Source: Chloroflexota bacterium (GTDB lineage Bacteria > Chloroflexota > Anaerolineae > Anaerolineales > Villigracilaceae). From it: a DNA stretch of 46,749 bases. A program made the translations under genes and the position numbers. Under the pieces are notes generated by a model, which was given only the letters and a program-made list of their open reading frames with translations, searched no databases and was not told the origin of the DNA. This document shows, in pieces, positions 14,616 to 22,595 of this stretch. Each line of letters starts with the position of its first letter. The stretch's first letter is position 1. The DNA lies in assembly GCA_016191955.1 (NCBI GenBank), contig JACPVC010000018.1, forward strand, positions 1-46,749, in the 5' to 3' direction.

Positions 14616-15680
14616 TTACTGGATGATTCCGCCGCTGACCATTAACTCTCCTTGATAGAAAACCGCCGCTTGACCCTTGGTCGCATCTCGAACAGGCGCA
14701 TCAAACGTGACCCTGACCTGGTTCCCGTCCATTGGCATGACCCACGCCGAGGCTTCCTTCGCTGTATAACGAATCTTCACATCCGCGTGGAACGGTTCGG
14801 ACGGCACTGCCCCACTCACCCAGTTGACATCGCGTGCCGTCAACTCGGTTGTACCCATTTCTTCCTGTGTACCGACAATGAGCGTATTGCTCTTTGCATT
14901 CTTGGTGATGACATACAATGGAACCGCCGAAGCCACTCCAAGTCCCTTACGTTGACCGATGGTGTAATTCGCCAGTCCGTTATGCTCGCCGATGACCTTG
15001 CCGTTGAGCGTCTCGATGCTGCCGGGTTGTAATATCTCCGGCGCGTTGCGCTGAAGGAAATTGCGATAGTCTTCGCCAGCCAGGAAACACAAGTCTTGCG
15101 AGTCTTTTCGAGACGCGGTGGGCAGACCATATTTTTCAGCAATAGCGCGAATCTCGGGCTTGGGATAATCCCCCACCGGGAATAAAGCATGCTTCAACTT
15201 CTCCTGAGTCAACACATGCAGAACGTACGATTGATCTTTGGAATGATCCACTGCGCGGAGCAACTCTCGTTTTCCGCCCTCTCCATCTTGAATTCTCACG
15301 TAATGTCCCGTCGCCATAAAGTCTGCGCCTAATGCCAGGGCATGATTCAATAGAAACGTCCAGCGGATTTGACGATTACACAGCAGGCATGGGTTGGGCG
15401 TCTCGCCGTTTGCATAGCCATCCAGAAAATACTGCACCACCGTCTCACGGAAGGTATCCTTGGCATCCACCACATAAAAAGGGATATCCAGTTTCGCGGC
15501 GACTCGGCGCGCCTGAGCCATCGAATCCGGCGTGCAGCAGCGGTTGGAATCCTCCTTGCCAGGCTCGCTCCATAACCGCATCATCATACCGGTCACGTCG
15601 TAACCCTGCTCCTTGAGCAACGCGGCTGCGACGGAAGAATCCACACCGCCAGACATGGCGACAACAACTTTCATACTCAT
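14616..15680 (-). CDS. mnmA: tRNA-specific 2-thiouridylase MnmA
   Basis: A 354-residue cytoplasmic enzyme that puts sulfur on U34 of tRNA for Lys, Glu and Gln, using ATP and a sulfur carrier. The PP-loop SGGVDSSVAAALL starts near residue 10. The catalytic cysteines are in NPCLLCNRQIRW and DLCFLAG. The tRNA-binding block MATGHYVRI and the C-terminal beta-barrel (HNGLANYTIGQRKGLGV) are typical. Length is normal. Two in-frame ATGs (15680 and 15674) are possible. A minus-strand TATAAT lies 10 nt before the first, so the leader is very short. A MITE-like element lies upstream. Confidence 0.95.
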   Translation of the reverse strand: MSMKVVVAMSGGVDSSVAAALLKEQGYDVTGMMMRLWSEPGKEDSNRCCTPDSMAQARRVAAKLDIPFYVVDAKDTFRETVVQYFLDGYANGETPNPCLLCNRQIRWTFLLNHALALGADFMATGHYVRIQDGEGGKRELLRAVDHSKDQSYVLHVLTQEKLKHALFPVGDYPKPEIRAIAEKYGLPTASRKDSQDLCFLAGEDYRNFLQRNAPEILQPGSIETLNGKVIGEHNGLANYTIGQRKGLGVASAVPLYVITKNAKSNTLIVGTQEEMGTTELTARDVNWVSGAVPSEPFHADVKIRYTAKEASAWVMPMDGNQVRVTFDAPVRDATKGQAAVFYQGELMVSGGIIQ

Positions 15681-15722
15681 AAGTTCCGTGATTATACTGC
15701 CCGTTACGTAAATGTAAAACTT

Positions 15723-15839
15723 TAGGACTTACGCGTAATCGACGTTCTCCCTGGACTGTCCGTTCAGGACAGGCTAACGTCGATTACGTAGCCCGCGCGA
15801 TAGAGAACGCGCTCTACGCAAGGTTTTGCGTAAGTCCTA
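15723..15839. mobile_element. MITE-like element with TAGGACTTACGC ends
   Basis: A 117-bp palindromic element. Terminal inverted repeats are TAGGACTTACGC (15723-15734) and GCGTAAGTCCTA (15828-15839); an inner pair GTAATCGACGTT (15735-15746) and AACGTCGATTAC (15777-15788) extends the fold. ACTT flanks both ends (15719-15722 and 15840-15843), a possible target duplication. It has no coding capacity. The same tip sequence recurs at 41435-41483. Confidence 0.6.
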
Positions 15840-15866
15840 ACTTCAAACAAATCGAAGGCATTTTGC

Positions 15867-15895
15867 TTGACCCGAAAACTTTTGTCATGTATATT
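15867..15895 (+). promoter_or_regulatory. Sigma-70-type promoter of the HAD gene
   Basis: TTGACC (15867-15872), a 17-nt spacer, and TATATT (15890-15895). The predicted start near 15902 gives a leader of about 60 nt before the ATG at 15962. Confidence 0.65.
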
Positions 15896-15910
15896 CCATC
15901 CATCACTTGA

Positions 15911-15944
15911 ACGACAGCCGCCCTGACGAGCGACTGTCGTTTTA
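15911..15944 (+). promoter_or_regulatory. Leader hairpin with T-tract
   Basis: ACGACAG (15911-15917) pairs with CTGTCGT (15934-15940) and is followed by TTTATT. It lies between the predicted promoter and the HAD gene, so it could act as an attenuator rather than as the end of another gene. Confidence 0.4.
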
Positions 15945-15961
15945 TTGGAACAGGATATTCA

Positions 15962-16741
15962 ATGGATAGATTCAAACATTTCAAAGCGGAAGCCATCATC
16001 TTCGACAAGGATGGAACCCTGATCGACTTCGATGCTATGTGGGGCGGCTGGACGATTCACCTCGCCGGGCAGCTACACCAGATCAGCGGGTTAAATGTCC
16101 GTGAGCCGTTGTGCCGCGCAATGGGATACGACGAAGCCGGTAAAAAAGTGCTCCCGCATGGCATGCTTGCTTCCAACCCCATGGCAAAACTTTACCGATT
16201 AACGGTGGAAGTCATGCAATCGCTGGGTCTTAGCGCAGAAGAGGCGAAGCGCGTCGTTGAAAAAGGCTGGTGCATCCCCGACCCGATCTTACTCGCCAAA
16301 CCCTTCACCGATACACGGGCGTTATTCTCCAGCCTGCACAGCAAGGGCATCAAGATCGCCATTGCCACCGCCGACGACCGCGCCCCTACTCAGGCAATGA
16401 TCGAAGCCTTCGATATTGAAGAATACATCGCCAGCATGATCTGTGCGGATGACGGCATCCCATCCAAACCCGCGCCGGATATGGTGCTCTCTCTTTGCGA
16501 GCGGATGAAAATCCAACCCGCTAAAGTAATGGTCGTCGGCGATACGGTTTCAGACTTGAAGATGGCACATGTCGCGGGCGCAGGCTTGGCTGTCGGCGTA
16601 CTATCGGGCGTATCCTCTGCCAGAGATTTAGCCGCTCACGCCGACCTCCTGCTCGAATCGGTGGACGAACTGCATGTGTATGCTGAAAATCAGTCCGCTG
16701 TTCAAACCCAAAACGGCTTCAACCCAGACTTCGCTTTTTAG
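15962..16741 (+). CDS. HAD family hydrolase
   Basis: A 259-residue haloacid-dehalogenase-type phosphatase. Motif I is IIFDKDGTLIDF with the nucleophile Asp15 and acid/base Asp17. Motif II is in IKIAIATADDR, where the usual Ser/Thr is present as T. The motif III lysine is likely in IPSKPAPDM, and motif IV is VVGDTVSDLKMAHVAGAG. The cap is a helical C1 insertion (about residues 25-110), as in phosphoglycolate-phosphatase-like members. The substrate is unknown. It stands alone between its own promoter and a strong terminator. ATG follows GGAACAGGATATTCA, a modest ribosome-binding site. Confidence 0.85.
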   Translation: MDRFKHFKAEAIIFDKDGTLIDFDAMWGGWTIHLAGQLHQISGLNVREPLCRAMGYDEAGKKVLPHGMLASNPMAKLYRLTVEVMQSLGLSAEEAKRVVEKGWCIPDPILLAKPFTDTRALFSSLHSKGIKIAIATADDRAPTQAMIEAFDIEEYIASMICADDGIPSKPAPDMVLSLCERMKIQPAKVMVVGDTVSDLKMAHVAGAGLAVGVLSGVSSARDLAAHADLLLESVDELHVYAENQSAVQTQNGFNPDFAF

Positions 16742-16759
16742 GAATTTCAGATTGACTTC

Positions 16760-16797
16760 AACGCCTCCCCGCGGATACCACGGGGAGGCGTTATTTT
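16760..16797. terminator. Bidirectional terminator between convergent genes
   Basis: ACGCCTCCCCG (16761-16771) pairs with CGGGGAGGCGT (16781-16791), followed by TATTTTTTA. It separates the HAD gene from the convergent VWA lipoprotein gene. Confidence 0.9.
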
Positions 16798-18378
16798 TTA
16801 GTCGATCATTTTACGCGCCTGACGAACCAGGTCTACGAATTCCTCCATCGCATCATCGCGGTAAAGATAATCTTCAAGGCGGCGGGCTTCGTCGTAGACA
16901 TCGTCCATGGAGCTGTCCTCCGCCCAGTAACTGCCCTTCAGAATTTCAGCGTATTCCGCAACAACCACGGCGCGTTGGAAATATGGATCGGTCTCGCGGA
17001 AATCACGTTCCAACTGGCGGGCATCGAAATCCTGCGAAATCTCAACCACTTGATGAGTATCTGGGTCTTCCCAGCGCATGTACACGGTGGCGATCTTTCC
17101 GTAGGCTTCGGGGTATAGCTTGACTTCGTACAACGCCGTCACCGAATGACCGGCTCCGACTTCACCGGCATCCACTTCGTTGTCTCGGAAGTCTTCATCG
17201 TCCACGGCGCGGTTTTCATAGCCGACGAGGCGGTAATTCTTCACCATATCGGGGTTGAACTCGACCTGCACCTTCGCGTCGAGCGCGATGGTTTGCAGCG
17301 TGCCGGTGATCTCGTCGATGAACAATTTGCGGGCTTCGTCGCGGTCATCCACGTAGGCATAGAAACCGTTGCCTTTGTCTGCAAGTTGTTCCATCAAGGT
17401 GTCGTTGTAATTGTCCATGCCGAAGCCGATGGTGGTCAGTGTGACGCCTTCGGCGACGTAGTGATCGATCTCTTCGAGGATGGCTTCGGGTCCTGTCTCG
17501 CCGACGTTTGCCACGCCATCCGAGCAGAGGATGACCCTGTTGATTCCGTCCGGGTTGTAGGCTTCCATCGCCATGCGATAGCCAAGGCGTAGACCCGCTT
17601 CGGCATTGGTGGCGCCTTCGGGTTCGAGACTGTATATGGCGGAGAGAATTCTCCCAGAATCAGAACCAGGTGTCGGGTCCAGAACGACGCGGGCTTCCGA
17701 TCCATAAACGACGATGCTCACCGTGTCATCGTGGTGCAATTGCTCAACCAGCATTTCCAACGAGTGCTTGACCAAGCCAAGGCGGTTATCCATATCCATC
17801 GAGCCAGAGACGTCGATCACGAAAGTCAGAGCCGCGTCTTTGCGCTCATCATCTGAGACATCGAAGCCTTGAATGCCGATGCGGATCATATCGTAGCGTT
17901 CGGTCTGTGTGAACGGCGAAGGTCCGCCGTCGATGGTTATGCCGAACGCCTGATGCGCCGGCGGGCTGTCATAGCCCTGGTCGAAGTAGTTGACGTATTC
18001 CTCCACGCGCACAGATTCCGGCGGCGGCAAATTACCGTCGTTGAGGTAATTGCGCATGACGGTGTACGAGCCGGTATCCACATCCAATGCGAAGGTGGAT
18101 AGGTTATCGTCTTCGGTATCTATGGACGGGTTGACGCCATAGTCTTCGAAGAACATGTCGTAGGGTTCGTTATTTGAAGGGGGATTTCTACCGCTTTTTT
18201 GTTCCGGCATGACGGCGGGCTGCTCTTCGTAAGCAGGTGCTTCGGTGGCGGCGGGAGCGTAATCGTAAATCTCGGGTTCAGATGGGGACTCTGTTGAAGC
18301 AGCACCCCCACCACAAGCTGCAAGAAATAGCAGCAAAAATACGGCACAAAAGCCAATGGCTTTGCGTAAGGGTTTCAT
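16798..18378 (-). CDS. von Willebrand factor type A lipoprotein (YfbK-like)
   Basis: A 526-residue exported lipoprotein. The signal peptide ends in LLLFLAAC, a clean lipobox, followed by a Pro/Glu/Ala-rich stalk. The conserved N-terminal block FALDVDTGSYTVMRNYLNDGNLPP and the adjacent VRVEEYVNYF belong to the YfbK/DUF3520 family. The VWA domain has a full MIDAS motif, DVSGSMD, from Asp189, with ILCSDGVANVG as its later part. The C-terminal DUF3520 region starts near VKNYRLVGYENRAV. Such proteins bind metal and ligand proteins at the cell surface; the partner is unknown. ATG 18378 follows AGGAGAAGAG. The in-frame start at 18435 would lie upstream of the signal peptide and was rejected. Confidence 0.88.
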   Translation of the reverse strand: MKPLRKAIGFCAVFLLLFLAACGGGAASTESPSEPEIYDYAPAATEAPAYEEQPAVMPEQKSGRNPPSNNEPYDMFFEDYGVNPSIDTEDDNLSTFALDVDTGSYTVMRNYLNDGNLPPPESVRVEEYVNYFDQGYDSPPAHQAFGITIDGGPSPFTQTERYDMIRIGIQGFDVSDDERKDAALTFVIDVSGSMDMDNRLGLVKHSLEMLVEQLHHDDTVSIVVYGSEARVVLDPTPGSDSGRILSAIYSLEPEGATNAEAGLRLGYRMAMEAYNPDGINRVILCSDGVANVGETGPEAILEEIDHYVAEGVTLTTIGFGMDNYNDTLMEQLADKGNGFYAYVDDRDEARKLFIDEITGTLQTIALDAKVQVEFNPDMVKNYRLVGYENRAVDDEDFRDNEVDAGEVGAGHSVTALYEVKLYPEAYGKIATVYMRWEDPDTHQVVEISQDFDARQLERDFRETDPYFQRAVVVAEYAEILKGSYWAEDSSMDDVYDEARRLEDYLYRDDAMEEFVDLVRQARKMID

Positions 18379-18961
18379 TTTCTCTTCTCCTAAAGAAAAT
18401 ATGGTTCTCCGTGGAACGTCGGGCTGCAAGCCCAACCTACAGGAGATTAAGGATGGTTAACGAGTGAAGAAGACCAACAGGCGGCGTCCCGCTGTTCTTC
18501 AAATGGATTCACATCACGTCATGCGCCCTCCTTTCAAGGGACGGCATTCCCTGCCGTTACGATTTGTTTGTTTATGGACGTATCGTTCGCGGGGAAAGTT
18601 CCCCCATTCAAACGATGGAATTATTGTGACATATTTCAAATCAAAATTCAACTTTTACTTTTGATAAGCACAGCGATACAATCATGTCATACAGGTCATT
18701 CGTTCGCGGGTTGGAACATTCCGCATGTTTGGCTATGCCGGGGCGGCACCTTGTTCGTAAACATTGATTTTTGGGATTCGATTGCATGATTCATCACAAG
18801 CACGTGGTAAAATCGCCAATTGCCAAACGGCAAAATCGAAAACTCCCAAAGAAAACAATTTCGGGCAACTTTTTTTCGCTGACCGCATCAAACCACTAAC
18901 ATCCGTTGACTTGTTCGGCTGAGAAATGGTCGGACAGGTTAAGATTTTTCGGAGCGCAGAA
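18379..18961. other. Long intergenic region with hairpins, no gene recognised
   Basis: About 580 bp between divergent genes. It holds the GTCGGGCTGCAAGCCCAAC palindrome (18418-18436), a nested stem ATCGTT/AACGAT around GGGGAA/TTCCCC (about 18581-18616), a second copy of TCGTTCGCGGG near 18699, and TTGCC-AAAC-GGCAA near 18820. Short open frames here lack homology and codon character. A TGG-TAAAAT box near 18806 could be a promoter for the 18962 operon, which would give it a leader of about 150 nt. Confidence 0.5.
18419..18441 (-). repeat. Palindromic CCTAC-bounded repeat
   Basis: GGGCTGCAAGCCC flanked by GT..AC and ending CCTAC, read on the minus strand as GTAGGTTGGGCTTGC. It matches the style of the 3508-3571 element. 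It lies in the 5' region of the VWA lipoprotein gene. Confidence 0.5.
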
Positions 18962-20203
18962 ATGATAAAACTAAGCTACAGCACATTTGGTCTGACCAAC
19001 CTGGATTTTATTCACTCCATCGAAGTGGTGGATAAAGCAGGTTACCCGGGAATCGAACTTTCCTTTCATCGCGATCAATTCAACCCATTCAACATCACGG
19101 ACGACTATCTCGCGGCGATCAAAAAGCGTTTGGAGACTCTTGAAGTGAAGCCCGCCTGTGTTTCAACGGCTTCGCATTTTTTCACCCCCCAACGTCCGCA
19201 CGAACCATCGTTGATGAGCCCCGACCTGGCGGGACGGAAACGCCGCATCGACCTCGTCAAACGCGGAATCCACGTTGCCCGAAAGCTGGGCGTGAACCTC
19301 GTCACGTTTGGAAGCGGATTCATCCGCGACGAGCACGTGAGCAATCCATCGGTCAACCCGCGCGAACTGCTGGTGGACAGCGTCCATCAATGCTTGAAAG
19401 AATTGCACGATGACGAAGACATCACCCTGCTGATCGAGCCAGAACCGGGCATGTACATCGAGACGCTTGAGCAGGGCATGAGCCTCGTCAATGAAATAAA
19501 CGCATCTCGCTTCCAACTCCACCTTGACCTGAATCACAACTATTGCTCCGAACAGAACTACCTCGAAACGCTTGGCAAAGCTGCGCCCCATGCGAAGTTT
19601 TTGCACGTCTCCGATTCGCAGGAAGGCTACAACCTGAAACTGGTCAAAGCAGCAGACAACCTTAAGATGGATTTGAACTTTGCCAAATATCTGGTTTACT
19701 TCCCTGAATTCGCGGAATATCTGCTGGTCGACCCCGACCACCCCATTTATTTCTACGATGAACTGCCCGGCGCAAAACAAAAGAAGCGCATCGAGTCCAT
19801 TCTCGGTTCGGTGAACATCTCCACATCTCCCGCCTTCGTGGACTATAACGACCTCTACGCGGGGCAATCTCCGTTCGAGAGCGAGATCTTCGTGTACCTC
19901 ATCTCTGTGCCGGGTTTGACGTACGATGTATTGGAACGGGCGCGCCCAATCATTATCTATTTACGAAGCACGAAAGATAAGAACGGCAAATTATTAATGG
20001 ACAAAATGGTGGCGAACACCCTGACAGGCATCGTCCACTTCCATGAAATTCCCGGCGAAGGGACCATGGATTTTGCCGCCAGTTTCAAAGCGCTGACCGA
20101 TAACGGGTTTTCGGGGTACGCATCGGTCGAGTTGTATCATCATGTCGCTTCATGGGAGAAGGCGTTGGCAGATAGTTACAAGCATTTGTCACAATTTGTG
20201 TAA
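18962..20203 (+). CDS. Sugar phosphate isomerase/epimerase-like TIM-barrel protein (EboE-like role?)
   Basis: A 413-residue protein whose ends fit the xylose-isomerase-like/AP-endonuclease-2 TIM barrel: GYPGIELSFH near the start, LLIEPEPGMYIE, HLDLNHNYCSEQNYLE and FLHVSDSQEGYN in the middle, and GYASVELYHH at the end. The His, Glu and Asp residues in these blocks are likely metal ligands. Family members are usually about 280 residues. The excess here is an insertion of about 110 residues (about 232-345) before IVHFHEIPGEG. The length and neighbours recall EboE of ebo clusters, but identity with EboE is not shown. It is the first gene of a run with luxS, a cyclase, a methyltransferase and a prenyltransferase. 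ATG 18962 follows CGGAGCGCAG; the in-frame ATG at 18926 lacks such a site. Confidence 0.65.
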   Translation: MIKLSYSTFGLTNLDFIHSIEVVDKAGYPGIELSFHRDQFNPFNITDDYLAAIKKRLETLEVKPACVSTASHFFTPQRPHEPSLMSPDLAGRKRRIDLVKRGIHVARKLGVNLVTFGSGFIRDEHVSNPSVNPRELLVDSVHQCLKELHDDEDITLLIEPEPGMYIETLEQGMSLVNEINASRFQLHLDLNHNYCSEQNYLETLGKAAPHAKFLHVSDSQEGYNLKLVKAADNLKMDLNFAKYLVYFPEFAEYLLVDPDHPIYFYDELPGAKQKKRIESILGSVNISTSPAFVDYNDLYAGQSPFESEIFVYLISVPGLTYDVLERARPIIIYLRSTKDKNGKLLMDKMVANTLTGIVHFHEIPGEGTMDFAASFKALTDNGFSGYASVELYHHVASWEKALADSYKHLSQFV

Positions 20204-20262
20204 TACAGAGATGCCAACCGAGGGAGGCTGGCATCTTTAGCAACTAAATGTAGGAGAGAGTT

Positions 20263-20742
20263 ATGATAGACGTTAATAAGCTTGGCTGGGAGGCTGGCAC
20301 GGTCGGTGAGCTGGATCACCGCCTTTTGAAAGCGCCGCACATCAAATTGCGCGCGGCAACCCCCGGACCCACCGGGGATGTGGTCTATGCGGTGGATTTG
20401 CGCATCAATCAGCCTAATTCGACATTTTTATCTTCAACGGAAATGCATTCCTTCGAGCATTTCCTCCTGTGGGGATTCCAGAAATATATGCCGCAAAATT
20501 TCATCTCCATCGGGCTGATGGGTTGTCAGACCGGCTTCTATCTTATTCTATTCAATGAAGGTCGCGCTCAAACCATCTTCGATGCATACGAGAGTATTCT
20601 GAACGATGTCTTAACCGCCGGCGAAGTGCCGTATGCCAACATAGCCCAATGCGGCAATTACAAGAATCACAGCTTGGAACTTGCCCAGGCTCTTGCCAGA
20701 AGGGTGCTGGACGCGAAATCGAACTGGCAGCAGGTGGTCTAA
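20263..20742 (+). CDS. luxS: S-ribosylhomocysteine lyase LuxS
   Basis: A 159-residue protein of normal LuxS length. LuxS cleaves S-ribosylhomocysteine to homocysteine and DPD, the precursor of autoinducer-2. The metal/catalytic motif HxxEH is His62-x-x-Glu65-His66 in MHSFEHFLLWGF; the catalytic cysteine is Cys88 in MGCQTGFY; the third metal ligand is Cys130 in NIAQCGNYKNHS; and Arg47 in DLRINQPN is also present. All key residues are therefore kept, though the protein is divergent (CQTGFY rather than the common CRTGFY). It has a clear ribosome-binding site (GGAGAGAG). The cyclase gene begins 8 nt after its stop, so it lies in the cluster operon. It needs SAH nucleosidase activity, which mtnN at 36892 would supply if intact. 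Confidence 0.88.
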   Translation: MIDVNKLGWEAGTVGELDHRLLKAPHIKLRAATPGPTGDVVYAVDLRINQPNSTFLSSTEMHSFEHFLLWGFQKYMPQNFISIGLMGCQTGFYLILFNEGRAQTIFDAYESILNDVLTAGEVPYANIAQCGNYKNHSLELAQALARRVLDAKSNWQQVV

Positions 20743-20750
20743 AAGATAGA

Positions 20751-21878
20751 ATGCACACGAGACAAGTTACATATCAACATACCATCGAATACAAGGTGGT
20801 TACCACTTCAAATCTACTCCAACCACAGAACTGGGCGCTGCTCTCCGCCGGGCGGATCGAAGATGCCCGTCGCTTTGTGGTCGTGGATGGCAATGTAGCA
20901 AAACATTATTCCAATGAGATACGAAAATACTTTGAGTATCACCATGTAGAGGCAAAGATCGTCACCTTCCCCGGCGGCGAGGAAAATAAGACCATCGATC
21001 ATTTCACCGCGCTTGTGCGCGAGTTAGACTCCTTTCCGATTCACCGGCGGGACGAACCGATCATCGCCATCGGCGGCGGCGTGCTGACCGATGTGGTCGG
21101 ATTCGTCGCCAGCAGTTATCGGCGCGGCGTCCCCCACATCAAGGTGCCGACCACATTGATGGGATACGTGGATGCGTCCATCGGCATCAAGACCGGGATC
21201 AACTTCAACGGGAATAAGAATCGGCTGGGAGCCTTCCACGCCCCGCAAATGGTGCTGCTCGATAAAGCCTTTCTGAAAACCCTGCCCAAGCGTCACATCC
21301 TGAACGGCGTATGCGAGATCATCAAACTTGCCATCATCAAGGATGCCGAACTTTTCAAGCTATTGGAAGCGCAAGGCGCGAAAAGCGTGGAATCCCATTT
21401 TCAGGATGAGCCGGGCAGCACCCTGCTGGACCGCGCCATCGAAGGCATGCTCGAAGAGTTGCAGCCAAACTTGTTCGAGGAAGACCTCGCACGTAAAGTG
21501 GACTTTGGGCATACCTTCAGCTATGGCTTGGAAACAAAACACGAAGCGCATTTGTTCCACGGCGAAGCAGTCTTGCTAGACATTCTGGTTTCAACGCTGA
21601 TCGCCAAAGCAAGGAACTTATTGTCATCGGAGGAGACCAACCGCATCTTCCACCTGATCGAGGGGCTGGGGTTCACATTGGATACCTCGGTGCTCGACCC
21701 GGAACTACTTTGGAACTCTTTGGAAGAGCGGACGTATCATCGCAACGGCTTGCAGCGAGTCCCCATGCCGCGCGGAATCGGCAACTGTGTCTTTTTGAAC
21801 GATATTAACGCGGGCGAGATCGAATCCGCCGTAAAGAATTTAGAAGATTGGATAAACGTAAAACATGAAATCATTTGA
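20751..21878 (+). CDS. Sedoheptulose-7-phosphate cyclase-type (DHQS-superfamily) enzyme
   Basis: A 375-residue NAD- and metal-dependent cyclase of the dehydroquinate-synthase superfamily. Visible motifs: FPGGEENKT, IIAIGGGVLTDVVGF, KVPTTLMGYVDASIG, and KTGINFNGNKNRLGAFHAP. The last matches the pattern of C7-cyclitol synthases (2-epi-5-epi-valiolone synthase, desmethyl-4-deoxygadusol synthase) better than true DHQS, which has KTGVNHPLGKNMIGAF. Metal ligands are likely the histidine of DFGHTFSYGLE and that of LFHGEAV. By family knowledge it would turn sedoheptulose 7-phosphate into a cyclitol; the exact product cannot be told. ATG 20751 lies 8 nt after luxS. The longer frame from 20649 overlaps luxS and was rejected. 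The methyltransferase start overlaps its end by 14 nt. Confidence 0.75.
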   Translation: MHTRQVTYQHTIEYKVVTTSNLLQPQNWALLSAGRIEDARRFVVVDGNVAKHYSNEIRKYFEYHHVEAKIVTFPGGEENKTIDHFTALVRELDSFPIHRRDEPIIAIGGGVLTDVVGFVASSYRRGVPHIKVPTTLMGYVDASIGIKTGINFNGNKNRLGAFHAPQMVLLDKAFLKTLPKRHILNGVCEIIKLAIIKDAELFKLLEAQGAKSVESHFQDEPGSTLLDRAIEGMLEELQPNLFEEDLARKVDFGHTFSYGLETKHEAHLFHGEAVLLDILVSTLIAKARNLLSSEETNRIFHLIEGLGFTLDTSVLDPELLWNSLEERTYHRNGLQRVPMPRGIGNCVFLNDINAGEIESAVKNLEDWINVKHEII

Positions 21879-22575
21879 AAATGCAGATAACAAAGAAATA
21901 GAAAAGTTCGATAACGTGTCCCAGATCTGGTGGGACCTCAAAGGCGAGATGGGCACGCTCCACACCATCAACCCGCTGCGCACAAACTTCATCATGGAAA
22001 AGCTCACAGTGAGCAACCCAAAAATCCTGGATGTAGGCTGCGGCGGGGGCATCCTTTCTGAGGCGTTGGCAAAAGCCGGGGCAACGGTAACAGGCACCGA
22101 CTTGTCTGAGGCGTCGCTCCAGGCGGCGAGACATCATGCCAAACAAGGCAATCTCGATATCGAATATTTATACGAGCGCGTCGAAGACCTTGCCGAAAAA
22201 CGCGCCGGGACGTATGACGTTGTGACCTGCATGGAAATGCTCGAGCATGTGCCTGATCCAAATAAGATCATCACAGCCTGCGTAAAGGCGGTGAAACCCG
22301 GTGGTCAGATATTTTTCTCGACGATCAACCGCACGCCCAAAGCGTTCCTGTTTGCTATCGTTGGCGGCGAATATATTTTGCGCCTCCTGCCGCGCGGCAC
22401 ACACACCTACAGCAAGTTGATCCGCCCTGTGGAATTAAAAGAGTGGGCAAAACAAAACGGGCTAAGTTTCTCGCGCATCGCCAGCCTGATGTACAACCCT
22501 TTCATAGGCACGTTCAAGGTCGCCATGGGCAAGGAAGACGTAAACTACATGGCGCACTTTACCAAGGATAAATAA
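21865..22575 (+). CDS. UbiG-like class I SAM-dependent methyltransferase
   Basis: A 236-residue protein that closely follows UbiG (3-demethylubiquinol O-methyltransferase). It begins KFDNVSQIWWDLKGEMGTLHTINPLR, then has the SAM site LDVGCGGGILSEALA, the acidic GTDLSEASLQAA, and MEMLEHVPDP. UbiG methylates two hydroxyls in ubiquinone synthesis, a pathway associated with Proteobacteria. Chloroflexota usually use menaquinone, and no other ubi gene except a UbiA-type protein is here. A methylation step on the cluster product is therefore more likely than ubiquinone synthesis. It overlaps the cyclase gene by 14 nt and precedes the prenyltransferase by 20 nt. LuxS in the same run could recycle its SAH by-product. 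Confidence 0.8.
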   Translation: MKSFENADNKEIEKFDNVSQIWWDLKGEMGTLHTINPLRTNFIMEKLTVSNPKILDVGCGGGILSEALAKAGATVTGTDLSEASLQAARHHAKQGNLDIEYLYERVEDLAEKRAGTYDVVTCMEMLEHVPDPNKIITACVKAVKPGGQIFFSTINRTPKAFLFAIVGGEYILRLLPRGTHTYSKLIRPVELKEWAKQNGLSFSRIASLMYNPFIGTFKVAMGKEDVNYMAHFTKDK

Positions 22576-22595
22576 ATTTACTCAGAGGTATTCTT

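Noticed and set aside
18464-18664. Small plus-strand frames in the 18379-18961 gap
   Set aside because: No homology, no conserved start context and overlapping frames of similar length; treated as chance.
18626-18961. SAM or SAH riboswitch before the methyltransferase-containing cluster
   Set aside because: No conserved core of these riboswitches could be recognised; only unrelated hairpins are seen.
20751-21878. Ordinary 3-dehydroquinate synthase (aroB)
   Set aside because: The KTGINFNGNKNRLG motif differs from the DHQS pattern KTGVNHPLGKN and agrees with C7-cyclitol synthases; no shikimate genes are adjacent.
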